In this document: positions 44,783-52,836 of the stretch, piece by piece
Layout of the letters: each line of letters opens with the position of its first letter
How positions within the stretch are numbered: position 1 is the stretch's first letter
Notes under the pieces: generated by a model
What the model was told of the DNA's origin: nothing
Database searches by the model: none
What the model saw: the letters and a program-made list of their open reading frames with translations, nothing else
DNA from: Xanthobacteraceae bacterium
GTDB lineage: Bacteria; Pseudomonadota; Alphaproteobacteria; Rhizobiales; Xanthobacteraceae
Direction of reading: 5' to 3'
Length of the DNA stretch: 59,726 bases
Assembly: GCA_019746135.1 (NCBI GenBank)
Contig: JAIESI010000186.1
Location: 1 to 59,726, forward strand
Made by a program: the position numbers and the translations under genes

Positions 44783-45766
44783 ATGGGCATGACCCGGCGC
44801 GACGTCGTCAAAGCCAGTCTGGCCGCACTTGCGGCGGCAACTTCGCCGCTTCCGGCTTTCGCCTATCCCGACAAGCCGATCCGGCTGATCGTGCCGTTCT
44901 CGCCGGGCGGCGCGACCGACGTGGTCGGCCGCATCTGGGCCGACAAGATGAAGCCGAAGTTCGGCACGGTGGTTGCCGAGAACAAAGGCGGCGGCGGCGG
45001 TGTGATCGGCGCCACGGAAGTGGCGCGCTCCGCGCCCGACGGCCACACCTTCCTGTTCGGCAACACCAGCACGCAGGTGCTGATCCCCGCGATCGCCGAC
45101 AACCCGCCCTACGACCCGGCCAAGGACTTCCAGGCGGTCTACATCATGGCGATTTCGCCGACCTCGATCGTCGTGCACGAGTCGGTGCCGGCCAAGACGC
45201 TGAAGGAGTTGATCGATTACGCCAAGGCCAACCCGACCAAGCTGTCCTACGGCTCGGCCGGCGCAGGCACCATGACCAATCTCGCCGGCGAGCTGTTCAA
45301 GCAGTTGATCGGCGTGCCGTCGATCACCCACATTCCCTACAAGGGCTCCGCGCCCGGCGTCGCCGATCTCGCCGCGGGCCACATCCCGATGATGACGCCG
45401 AACGTCGGCGGGCCGCTGCTGCAGTTCCACCGTGCCGGCAAGATCCGGATCCTTGCGGTCGCCGCCAAGAAGCGGCTGCAAGCCGCGCCCGACATTCCGA
45501 CCGCGATCGAAGCCGGCCTGCCGGAGATGATCGCCGCCAACTTCAACGGCCTGTTTGCGCCGGCCAACGTGCCGAAGGCGATCATCGATCAGATCGCCAA
45601 CGAGACCCGCGCGGCGATGGCCGATCCGCAGGTGCAGGACCAGATGGTCAAGTCGGGCTTCGAGCCGGTGCTCGATTCCGGGCCGGAGTCCGCGCAGCGC
45701 GAGGTGCTGAGCGAGCTTGCGCGCTGGACGCCGATCATCAAGGCGACCGGCTTCAAGGTTCAATAA
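44783..45766 (+). CDS. Bug-type binding protein, tandem copy 1
   Basis: A 327-residue binding protein with a Tat-type signal (MTRRDVVKASLAALAAATSPLPAFA). PIRLIVPFSPGGATDVVGRIWADKM and RSAPDGHTFLFGNTST are family motifs. The ATG at 44783 follows AGGA; 44789 is an alternative. It is followed by a paralogue in the same orientation; the two share long runs such as the Y-K-G-x-(S/A)-P-G-(V/I)-A-D-L segment. Divergent from the VOC gene. Confidence 0.92.
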   Translation: MGMTRRDVVKASLAALAAATSPLPAFAYPDKPIRLIVPFSPGGATDVVGRIWADKMKPKFGTVVAENKGGGGGVIGATEVARSAPDGHTFLFGNTSTQVLIPAIADNPPYDPAKDFQAVYIMAISPTSIVVHESVPAKTLKELIDYAKANPTKLSYGSAGAGTMTNLAGELFKQLIGVPSITHIPYKGSAPGVADLAAGHIPMMTPNVGGPLLQFHRAGKIRILAVAAKKRLQAAPDIPTAIEAGLPEMIAANFNGLFAPANVPKAIIDQIANETRAAMADPQVQDQMVKSGFEPVLDSGPESAQREVLSELARWTPIIKATGFKVQ

Positions 45767-45799
45767 TCCGGCTCTGCAACACATTCGACGAATGGGACG

Positions 45800-46789
45800 A
45801 TGACAATGAAACGACGTGACGTTCTGAAGCTCAGCCTTGCGGTATCCGCGGCGCTCGCCGCGCCACAAGCTTTCGCGCAAGCCGCCTTCCCCAGCCGGCC
45901 GATCAAGCTCGTGGTGCCGTTCTCGGCGGGCGGCGTCAACGACATCGTCGGCCGGCAATGGGCCGAGCGGATGAAGCCGGTGCTCGGCTCGGTCTACGTC
46001 GAGAACCTCGGCGGCGCGGGCGGCACGCTCGGGGTCATGGAGGTCAAGCGCGCCGAGGCGGACGGGCACACGCTCGCGCTCGGCAGCACCAGCACGATGG
46101 TGCTGAACACCATGACCATGAGCAACGTCGCCTACGATCCCAGCAAGGACTTCGTGCCGATCGCGATCTTCTGCGCCAGCATCACCTCAATCGCGGTGCA
46201 TCCGTCGGTGCCGGCGAAAAACGTCAAGGAGCTGATCGCCTACGTGAAGGCCAATGCCGGCAAGGTGTCCTACGGCTCGGCGGGCACCGGAACGATGAGC
46301 CATCTCTCCGGCGAACTGTTCAAGGCCAAGACCGGGATGACCGACGTCGTCCACATCCCCTACAAGGGCGCAGGACCCGGCATCGCCGACCTGGTCAGCG
46401 GCCATATCCCGATGATGTCGCCGAACATCAGCGGTCAGGTTCTGGAATTCCACAAGACCGGCAAGATCAGGATTATCGCCATCAATGCGAAGGAGCGCCT
46501 CAAGGCCGCGCCGGATATCCCGACCGCCATCGAGCAGGGCGTGCCGGACATGATCGGCCAGCTGTTCCTCGGCATCTTTGCGCCGGCGGCGACGCCGAAG
46601 TCCGCCATCGACGCGCTTTCCGCCGCGAACAGGAAGGCGGTCGACAATCCGGATTTCGAGAAGGTCCTGACCGCGTCCGGCTTCGAGATCGTGTCGTATC
46701 TCACCGCGGACTCCGCCCGGCAGTACATGGCCGAGGAGTTCGCGCGCTGGAAGCCGCTGGTGGAAAGCATCGGGCTGAAGACGAACTAA
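45800..46789 (+). CDS. Bug-type binding protein, tandem copy 2
   Basis: A 329-residue paralogue of the preceding protein. Signal KRRDVLKLSLAVSAALAAPQAFAQ; motifs PIKLVVPFSAGGVNDIVGRQW, then the GHIPMMSPNISGQVLEF segment. Tandem duplication with divergence suggests two related ligands. A repeat follows its stop codon. Confidence 0.92.
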   Translation: MTMKRRDVLKLSLAVSAALAAPQAFAQAAFPSRPIKLVVPFSAGGVNDIVGRQWAERMKPVLGSVYVENLGGAGGTLGVMEVKRAEADGHTLALGSTSTMVLNTMTMSNVAYDPSKDFVPIAIFCASITSIAVHPSVPAKNVKELIAYVKANAGKVSYGSAGTGTMSHLSGELFKAKTGMTDVVHIPYKGAGPGIADLVSGHIPMMSPNISGQVLEFHKTGKIRIIAINAKERLKAAPDIPTAIEQGVPDMIGQLFLGIFAPAATPKSAIDALSAANRKAVDNPDFEKVLTASGFEIVSYLTADSARQYMAEEFARWKPLVESIGLKTN

Positions 46790-46843
46790 CAGGCTGCTGA
46801 AAAGTCTGGGCGCCGAGTCGCTTGCAGCATCGGTGGTGCCATG

Positions 46844-46998
46844 CCTCCCCGCGAGGGGAGGGTCCGCGCCACCAGCGCGTTCACGCGCGTCTTCGACGCG
46901 CTATGGCGCGGGGGTGGGGAGAAGTCAGCGACTCTCTCTGGTCTCTCCCCACCCGGCCGCTCGCTGTCGCTCGCGTCCACCCTCCCCTCGCGGGGAGG
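46844..46998. repeat. Large palindromic repeat with shared core
   Basis: Perfect 19-base arms (46844-46862 and 46980-46998, CCTCCCCGCGAGGGGAGGG type) around a core at 46865-46908 that is the reverse of the core at 20276-20317. The 257-base gap 46790-47046 has no gene. It lies between convergent genes and can act as terminator. Confidence 0.85.
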
Positions 46999-47046
46999 GA
47001 TAAGACCGCCTGCGTCGTTGGCGATACAATTTAAAGCGGACTTGCT

Positions 47047-48567
47047 TTAGTCACGAGCATCCGCGGCGGCCGCGACACGCTCCTGTGCGAGCTTCTTCAG
47101 CGCCCCGCGATCCACCTTGTTGGTGGACGCAAGCGGCAACTCGTCGACGAACCAGACGAAGCGCGGGTGCTGGAACGCCGGCGCGTTGGCCAGCGCGTAT
47201 GTCTTGATCGTATCCTCGGTCGGCCTGTGGCCGGCCTTCGGGATGACGAAGGCGACCGGCTTCGTTCCCTTGATGTCGTCGTCGACCGGGATGACCACCG
47301 CCTGGCTCACGTCGGGATGGGTCTCAAGCATGCGCTCGACGTCGGCGGGATAGATGTTCTCGCCGCCCGAGACGAACATGTCGTCGGTGCGGCCGATGAA
47401 ATAGTGGAAGCCATCGCGATCGCGACGGAACACGTCGCCGGTGATGTAGAAGCCGTCCTCGGTGAACGGCGGCTTCACGTCCAGCCGGTTGTGATAGCCG
47501 TTCATCAGCGCCGGGCACTTCATCTCCAGCACGCCCTGATCGGCGTTGCGGCTGGCACCGTCGACGAGGCGCAATTGCACCTTGGGGTGCGGATAGCCGA
47601 CCGAATCCTCGGGCTGCGGCAGACCCTTGGGATGCGGCCCGAGCACCACCGGCCCCGCTTCCGTCGTGCCGTAAGCATTGGTGACCTTGGCCTTGGGAAA
47701 CGCCCGATACGTCGCGGCCATCAGCGCTTCGCTCACCGGCGCGGAGCCCATGCGGATGAATTCGACGCTGGAGAGGTCGGCCTTCTCCATCGTCTCGCGC
47801 TCGCGCAGCATCATCGCGATCATCGGCGGCACCGCGGTGAGCCAGGTCGGGCGATAGTGGCCGATCGCCTCGATGTAGGATTTCGCCTCGAAGCGCGGCA
47901 GCAGCACGATGGTGGCATGCGCGGCGCAGGCGAGCTTGGTCAGCGCCAGCGCGTTCATGTGATAGAGCGGCGCCGCGATCAGATAGCGATGGCGCTCGAG
48001 ATCGGGCGCAAGCCGCGTCTCGACCACCCAGATGTGGCTCTGGTGCGACAGCACCACGCCCTTGGGCAGGCCGGTCGAGCCCGACGTGTAGAGAAACATC
48101 GCCGGCTCGCGTTCGCGCGGGATCACGGTCTCGAATTCGCCGGGGTCGATGAAGCGGCCGAAACCCTCGTCGCCCTCCGCGCCGAACACCACCACGGGCA
48201 GGCCTTCCGGGACATTGCCGCGGCTTGTGCCGTCGCAAAACACGAGCTTCGCGCCGGCGTTCTCCAGGATGAGATCGATGGTCTTGCGCGGGAAGCGGTA
48301 GTTCACCGGCACGGCGACCAGGCCCGCGCGCATGATGCCGAAATAGGCGGCAATGAATTCGGCGCGGTTGGCGGAGAGGATCGCGACGCGATCGCCGCGC
48401 GCAAGCCCGCGCCTGGTCAGCGCACGCGCCACCGCCATCGCCATGCCGTCGAGCTCGGCATAGGTGTATTCGGTCGGCGCTTCCTCACCGCCCAGGTCGA
48501 TGATCGCGATCTTGGTCAGATCGGCGTCGTCGCGGATCAGGTCGCCGAGATTTTTGAACTCAGACAT
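47047..48567 (-). CDS. AMP-dependent acyl-CoA synthetase/ligase
   Basis: A 506-residue ANL-family enzyme that activates a carboxylic acid with ATP and CoA. The P-loop is LYTSGSTGLPKGVVLSH; then YGTTEAGPVVLG; the GDVFRRDRDGFHYFIGRTDDMFVSGGENIYPADVE hinge; and Lys in LPLASTNKVDRGALKKL. The ATG at 48567 (MSEFKNLGD) is preferred to the upstream extension to 48693, which overlaps another gene. It begins five bases after the DUF5615 gene. Substrate unknown, medium or aromatic acid likely. Confidence 0.92.
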   Translation of the reverse strand: MSEFKNLGDLIRDDADLTKIAIIDLGGEEAPTEYTYAELDGMAMAVARALTRRGLARGDRVAILSANRAEFIAAYFGIMRAGLVAVPVNYRFPRKTIDLILENAGAKLVFCDGTSRGNVPEGLPVVVFGAEGDEGFGRFIDPGEFETVIPREREPAMFLYTSGSTGLPKGVVLSHQSHIWVVETRLAPDLERHRYLIAAPLYHMNALALTKLACAAHATIVLLPRFEAKSYIEAIGHYRPTWLTAVPPMIAMMLRERETMEKADLSSVEFIRMGSAPVSEALMAATYRAFPKAKVTNAYGTTEAGPVVLGPHPKGLPQPEDSVGYPHPKVQLRLVDGASRNADQGVLEMKCPALMNGYHNRLDVKPPFTEDGFYITGDVFRRDRDGFHYFIGRTDDMFVSGGENIYPADVERMLETHPDVSQAVVIPVDDDIKGTKPVAFVIPKAGHRPTEDTIKTYALANAPAFQHPRFVWFVDELPLASTNKVDRGALKKLAQERVAAAADARD

Positions 48568-48572
48568 GACGA

Positions 48573-48908
48573 TCAAGACTCGGAGAGAACGATAACCGTC
48601 TCGCCGCGATCGAGCGCAGCGACGATGCGTGGGAGCATTGCCTCGAAATATCTCAGCAAAATCCGGTTTGTCGTGTTGCCGAGCCGAACCCAACCAATCG
48701 AAGGCCCACTGGCTTGAAAAGCGCGCATTGTGACGAAGTCTTCGTCCTTTGTTATTAGGACAGCGCCCAAACCGACGGCGTGGGCCCAGATTTCACGGTC
48801 TGAAGCCGACAGCAATCCGCTATCAAAGATGTGGCGGGCTTCGTGACCGCGCTGCACGAGAAGGCGCGCGAGAGCCGGCGGTAGTTGAGCGTCGACAACA
48901 AATCGCAC
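48573..48908 (-). CDS. DUF5615 PIN-like protein (toxin-like)
   Basis: A 111-residue protein of the DUF5615/Mut7-C PIN-like group. Acidic positions Asp6 (FVVDAQLPPALARLL) and KDEDFV in LITKDEDFVTM suit a metal-dependent nuclease site. GTG start at 48908, one base after the DUF433 stop. The family is usually paired with DUF433 as a presumed toxin-antitoxin system. It is embedded just upstream of the acyl-CoA ligase. Confidence 0.85.
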   Translation of the reverse strand: MRFVVDAQLPPALARLLVQRGHEARHIFDSGLLSASDREIWAHAVGLGAVLITKDEDFVTMRAFQASGPSIGWVRLGNTTNRILLRYFEAMLPRIVAALDRGETVIVLSES

Positions 48909-48909
48909 G

Positions 48910-49140
48910 TCACGTTGGCCGGATTACCGGATGATCGACATGCCGGGCGGCATATTCCAGTGCGGCAGTAATGTCCTCGTCCTGCAAATACGGAAAATCG
49001 TTGAGGATTTCCGCACGGCTCGCCCCACCGGCCAACAGATCCAGGATGTCCGTGACACGGATTCGCTGCCCCCGAATGCAAGGTCGCCCGCCGAAAATCT
49101 GAGGATCGGAGGTAATGCGATCGAGATGGCTCATCGGCAT
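48910..49140 (-). CDS. DUF433 protein (antitoxin-like)
   Basis: A 76-residue protein: HLDRITSDPQIFGGRPCIRGQRIRVTDILDLLAGGAS then a DUF433 helix-turn-helix-like region (RAEILNDFPYLQDEDITAALEYAA). Presumed antitoxin and DNA-binding partner of the DUF5615 protein. ATG at 49140 or 49134. No clear ribosome site was seen. Confidence 0.85.
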   Translation of the reverse strand: MPMSHLDRITSDPQIFGGRPCIRGQRIRVTDILDLLAGGASRAEILNDFPYLQDEDITAALEYAARHVDHPVIRPT

Positions 49141-49229
49141 ACCGTCGGTCTTGCATTTTCCCGCTGCAGCGAAGCAATCCTAGCATGAATCAGCCGCCAC
49201 CGCAGGAGCCCGGCAATTTTCCCAATGGC

Positions 49230-49691
49230 CTACGCCTTCGGCGGCGGAGGCGGTGCGGTGAAGTAGGTGCCGCGGCCGCTTGCAAGGAGCTTGCCCTGCG
49301 CGTCGTAGATCGAGGCCTCGGCGGTCGAGAACTGTCCGCCCATGCGCACGATCTTGCCCTTGATGGTGAGGTCGCCCGGCAGCGCGATGGCGTGATAGTC
49401 GACGCGCATGTCGATCGTCGGCACGCCGCGGCCGAGCTTGCGCACCATCGCCCAGTCGGCGCCGAGGTCGACGAGGGTGGCGAGAATGCCGCCATGGGTG
49501 TAGCGGCGGTCGACGTTCACCATCCACTCCTCGCGCCACGTGGCCTTGAGCTCGATGCCGTCGTCGTGCACGGCGATGACCTTGAGCCCGAGCCATTTGT
49601 GGAACGGCGCGCGGGTGACGATCTCCTGGATCTGCTCCAACGTCAGATCGGCGCCGGCGTCCTTGCGCGGCTCTTTCTTGACGTCGTTCAT
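49230..49691 (-). CDS. PaaI family thioesterase (hotdog fold)
   Basis: A 153-residue hotdog-fold acyl-CoA thioesterase. PFHKWLGLKVIAVHDDGIELKATW, then RRYTHGGILATLVDLGADWAMV holds the catalytic His-Gly-Gly and Asp region. The C-terminus is proline-rich. It starts inside the end of the oxidoreductase gene (ATGA overlap, 49688-49691) and is cotranslated with it. Confidence 0.9.
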   Translation of the reverse strand: MNDVKKEPRKDAGADLTLEQIQEIVTRAPFHKWLGLKVIAVHDDGIELKATWREEWMVNVDRRYTHGGILATLVDLGADWAMVRKLGRGVPTIDMRVDYHAIALPGDLTIKGKIVRMGGQFSTAEASIYDAQGKLLASGRGTYFTAPPPPPKA

Positions 49692-50692
49692 GGCGTCACC
49701 ACGACCTTGCCGAAGATCTCGCGGTCCTGGATGAGCCGCAGGCCTTCGGCGGCCTGCTCGAGCGGCAGCACCTTGTCGACCACCGGCTTGATCCTGCCCT
49801 GCTGGATCATGGTCATCAGCGCCGCGAGATCGTCGTCGTAGAAGCTGTTCGAGCCCTTCACCTCGATCTCGAAGCTCCAGATGTAGCGCAGGTCCTCCTT
49901 CGGGTCGTAGCCCGCGGTCGCGCCGCAGACCAGAACCTTGCCGCCGCGCTTGAGGCAGCGGAGCGACGGCACCCAGGTGTCGCCGCCGGTGAAGTTCACC
50001 ACCACATCGACGCCGCCTTCATACGAGCGACGCTGCGGCTTGCCGTATTTCTCGACCGCCCACTTCGACCAGTCGGTCTTGGAGTAGTCGACCACGTGGT
50101 CGGCGCCGAGCTCCTTCAGGCGGCGCATCTTGTCCTCGCTCGAAGCGCAGGCGATCACCTCGCAGCCGAGCAGCTTGGCCAGCACGACGCAGCCGGTGCC
50201 GACGCCGCCGGAGGCGCCAAGCACGATCACCCGATCACCCTTCTTCACGGTGTTGTGGGTGATCAGCATGCGGTGCGCGGTGCCGTAGGCGACCGGCAGC
50301 GAGGCCGCGTCCTCGAAGCTCACGCCGTCCGGCATGGCGACAAGCTGGTCGGCGGCGACGAGGCAGTATTGCGCCATGCCGCCGTCGAGCATCTCGCCCA
50401 TCAGGCCTTTCTTCTTGTTCAGCGGATTGACCAGCACGCGGTCGCCGGCCTTCCACTTGGCGACGCCCGGCCCGACCTCGGAGATTTCGCCGGCCATGTC
50501 GAGACCGGGAATAACCGGCAGCGGCACCTTGATGCCCGGCATGCCTTTGACGGTGAACACGTCGTGGTAGTTGAACGACGAGGCCCGGACGCGGATGACA
50601 ACGTGGCCTTCTACGGCCTGCGGGACGGGATAATCAGAAACGACCTTCAGATCGTCGAGGGTGCCGTGCTTCTGCAGCACCAGTGCTTTCAT
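49688..50692 (-). CDS. Zinc-binding/quinone oxidoreductase of the MDR superfamily
   Basis: A 334-residue medium-chain oxidoreductase. The N-terminal catalytic domain has FNYHDVFTVKGMPGIKVPLPVIPGLDMAGEISEVG; the Rossmann NADP motif VLGASGGVGTGCVVLAKLLG follows; the end is the usual EIFGKVVV. I use ATG at 50692 (MKALVL), but a TTG at 50704 with AGGA upstream is also possible. It lies 15-27 bases downstream of a cysteine-dioxygenase-like cupin and overlaps the thioesterase. Confidence 0.9.
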   Translation of the reverse strand: MKALVLQKHGTLDDLKVVSDYPVPQAVEGHVVIRVRASSFNYHDVFTVKGMPGIKVPLPVIPGLDMAGEISEVGPGVAKWKAGDRVLVNPLNKKKGLMGEMLDGGMAQYCLVAADQLVAMPDGVSFEDAASLPVAYGTAHRMLITHNTVKKGDRVIVLGASGGVGTGCVVLAKLLGCEVIACASSEDKMRRLKELGADHVVDYSKTDWSKWAVEKYGKPQRRSYEGGVDVVVNFTGGDTWVPSLRCLKRGGKVLVCGATAGYDPKEDLRYIWSFEIEVKGSNSFYDDDLAALMTMIQQGRIKPVVDKVLPLEQAAEGLRLIQDREIFGKVVVTP

Positions 50693-50719
50693 CGTCTTGC
50701 TCAAAACTCACATCCTTTT

Positions 50720-51280
50720 TCATGGCGCGACGTCCAACACGCGATTGACGTGCGTCGCGATACGCTCGCGCTCTACCCCGTAAGCATGGATGGAGATCGC
50801 GGGTCTCGGGCCGGAATTACCGAGCCTGTGTATCTGGTCAAGTCCTGCCTCGGCATAGCAACTATAGCCGGGAATGCGGACCTCTGTCCGCACCGGTTCG
50901 GCCTTGCCTTGCGCGGGATCGAACCGGAACAGCGTCTCGTCCAGCGAATTTTCGACCACCGCATAGCCGCACCAGGTGTGATGCGCATGCGCGGGACTGA
51001 ACTGGCCCGGCGCCCAGACGATCGCCAGGACGGTGAAACGCCCGGTGGTGTCGCTCGCGAGCACATGCCGCGCGTAGCAGCCGGCCTGGGCGACGCGCTG
51101 CTCGGGCCTGAGCAGATCGGGCTCGCGCGCGGCACTCGCGAGCGCAGACTGGATGTGCGCGCCCATGGCGCCGCTCGGCCCCCGACATGCGGCGCCGATT
51201 TCGGACGCCAGGCGGGCGACGGCGGACAGGGATGAAGCAGACGCACGGGACACACGAGGGGTGGTCTGAAGCATGGGCAT
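50720..51280 (-). CDS. Cysteine dioxygenase-like cupin
   Basis: A 186-residue cupin of the thiol dioxygenase group. FSPAHAHHTWCGYAVVENSLDETLFRF carries iron ligands His98 and His100 and a Cys104; LDQIHRLGN (His151) is the third ligand; AISIHAYG (His165, Tyr167) matches the catalytic His/Tyr pair of cysteine dioxygenase. It may oxidise cysteine or 3-mercaptopropionate to a sulfinate. First gene of a cupin-oxidoreductase-thioesterase operon, behind an AT-rich region with an inverted repeat. Confidence 0.83.
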   Translation of the reverse strand: MPMLQTTPRVSRASASSLSAVARLASEIGAACRGPSGAMGAHIQSALASAAREPDLLRPEQRVAQAGCYARHVLASDTTGRFTVLAIVWAPGQFSPAHAHHTWCGYAVVENSLDETLFRFDPAQGKAEPVRTEVRIPGYSCYAEAGLDQIHRLGNSGPRPAISIHAYGVERERIATHVNRVLDVAP

Positions 51281-51295
51281 TCCAGAAACGGCTTG

Positions 51296-51318
51296 TTCAG
51301 TAGGACGTTGATACTGAA
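51296..51318. promoter_or_regulatory. Candidate operator upstream of the cysteine-dioxygenase-like gene
   Basis: TTCAGTA, 9-base spacer, TACTGAA, perfect arms. It lies 16 bases upstream of the cupin start in a distinctly AT-rich stretch (51281-51420) and is centred on a likely promoter. Confidence 0.5.
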
Positions 51319-51433
51319 TCTAGGCCAAATATTAGTATGAAAATCTACGCAATGCAACATCAAAAGCACGTACATGCTATTTTGTTTGCGATTTAGGGAA
51401 TAAACCACCTGTGGAAGGCCCATTTTTCAGCCG

Positions 51434-51477
51434 ACGCGCCACGCCCGGGGGCAGGCCACCCGGGGCGCGGCGTCGCG
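51434..51477. other. Strong hairpin downstream of the alpha/beta hydrolase gene
   Basis: GACGCGCC...CGCGGCGTC arms with a long GC-rich stem and small mismatches. There is no T-tract in the direction of the gene. A candidate terminator or message-stabilising element. Confidence 0.35.
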
Positions 51478-51493
51478 ACAGCCAGGCCTTCGG

Positions 51494-52477
51494 TCAGATG
51501 GACTTCAGGAATTCCGCCAGATGGCTGTTCCACAGCGCCGCGTGCATCGACGACTGATGGCCGAGCGATTGCGGCGTCGCCGGCAGCACCACGCAGCGCG
51601 CGCCGGGAATGCGCGCGACGCCCGCCTCCAGCACGCCCAGCTCCGGCGGGTTCACCGCGTCGTCGGCAAAGTTGATGGCGAACAGTTTCGCCTTGGTTTT
51701 CTCGAGGCCCGGCGACGGGTCGTAGTCCATCGTCGACTCGATCTGATAGAGCCGGTTGTTGGCGTCGCCCTTCGTCGCGTTCTCGACCAGCCGCCGGTAG
51801 AACGCGTCGGCCTTGTCCCGGGTCGCGCCGATCTCCTGGATGCGCACGGCGCTCTGGGTGAACATTGCCGACAGCGGCGCCACGCGCACCCAGTTGGTCG
51901 GCTGGGTCTCGTAATCGCCACCCTTCCATTCCGGGTCGTTGCGGATCGCCTCGACGTTGATGCGGCGCTGGATCCAGTTGCGCCCGCTCATCGGCCCGGG
52001 CTGGCTTGCGACCGGCACCAGCGCGTCCATGAAATCGGGAAACATCTGGCCGAACATCCAGGTCAGCATGCCACCGAGCGACAGCCCCATGACGAGCTTC
52101 ATGCGCGGGATATTCAGGCCCTCGGTGACAAGCCGGTGCTGGGCCACGGCCACGTCGTGCAGCCGATAGTGCGGAAACCTCGCACGCAAGCCGTCGCTCG
52201 GCTTGCTGGAGCGGCCGAAGCCGATGATGTCGGGAATGACCAGGAAGTTCTGCGCCGCATCGAGCGGCTGGCCGGGCCCGAACAGTTCGTCGGCGAGCGA
52301 GGACTCAAGCCAGGTTTTGGCGGTGCCGGTGGTGTTGTGGATCAGCAGCGCCGGCGGGGCGCCGGGCGCGCCGAGCGTGATGTAGTGCTGCCGCAGCTCC
52401 GGCAGGGTTTCTCCGGAGACGAAGCGGAAGTCGCGGAGGATGAAGTCGTCTTCGCGGAGGTTCGGCCAGGTGGTCAT
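51494..52477 (-). CDS. Alpha/beta hydrolase, homoserine acetyltransferase (MetX)-like
   Basis: A 327-residue alpha/beta-hydrolase. The nucleophile elbow is MGLSLGGMLTWMFGQMFP; Asp is in INFADDAVNPPEL and His in SLGHQSSMHAALW. LLIHNTTGTAKTWLESS and IIGFGRSSKPSDGLRARFPHYRLHDVAVAQHRL resemble MetX-type acyltransferases. The ATG at 52477 is chosen because the open frame further upstream crosses a palindromic repeat. Divergent from the UbiD gene. The substrate may be an acyl ester rather than homoserine. Confidence 0.85.
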   Translation of the reverse strand: MTTWPNLREDDFILRDFRFVSGETLPELRQHYITLGAPGAPPALLIHNTTGTAKTWLESSLADELFGPGQPLDAAQNFLVIPDIIGFGRSSKPSDGLRARFPHYRLHDVAVAQHRLVTEGLNIPRMKLVMGLSLGGMLTWMFGQMFPDFMDALVPVASQPGPMSGRNWIQRRINVEAIRNDPEWKGGDYETQPTNWVRVAPLSAMFTQSAVRIQEIGATRDKADAFYRRLVENATKGDANNRLYQIESTMDYDPSPGLEKTKAKLFAINFADDAVNPPELGVLEAGVARIPGARCVVLPATPQSLGHQSSMHAALWNSHLAEFLKSI

Positions 52478-52836
52478 GCTGTCGGGGATAGCTGAAGGAT
52501 AGAGGCTTGCAAAGCCGCTGCAGCCTACGTTGCCGTCTTCGCCGGGCTCGATCCCATAGCGTAGCAGGTCTCTTGTCCCGGATGCTCTCCACGAAAAGAA
52601 AGAAACCGGGGTCCCGGGTCTGCAGCGCATCACTGCGCTTCGCTTGTGCTGCGCTGCGCCCGGGACACGAGGCCTGCTACGCCGATGGGTCAAGCCCGGG
52701 CATGACACCTGTTGTTTGGCCCGCGCGGCGGCAAACGCGGGCATGACAGCCGTGCCGTAGTGAGCGGTTGCCCGCCTTGGCCGCGGTCAGTAGGTTACGC
52801 CCCTTCATTTCCCCTGCCGGCGTCCGGAGACCCAAA
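52478..52836. other. Hydrolase/UbiD divergent gap with palindrome
   Basis: A 359-base gene-free gap. Its main content is the repeat at 52561-52680; after it come GGGCATGACA repeats (52692, 52740). Promoters for two divergent genes must flank the repeat. Confidence 0.6.
52561..52680. repeat. Palindromic repeat, GTAGCAGG type
   Basis: Outer arms GTAGCAGG (52561-52568) and CCTGCTAC (52673-52680) enclose a second pair around CCCGGGAC and a central CTGCAGCGC/GCGCTGCG pair. It is a nested 120-base palindrome of the same general design as the other repeats here. Confidence 0.75.

Noticed and set aside
46786..47050. Short frames on both strands in the large palindrome
   Set aside because: They are translations of the repeat; the same ASKTRVNAL-like peptide recurs in other repeat copies.
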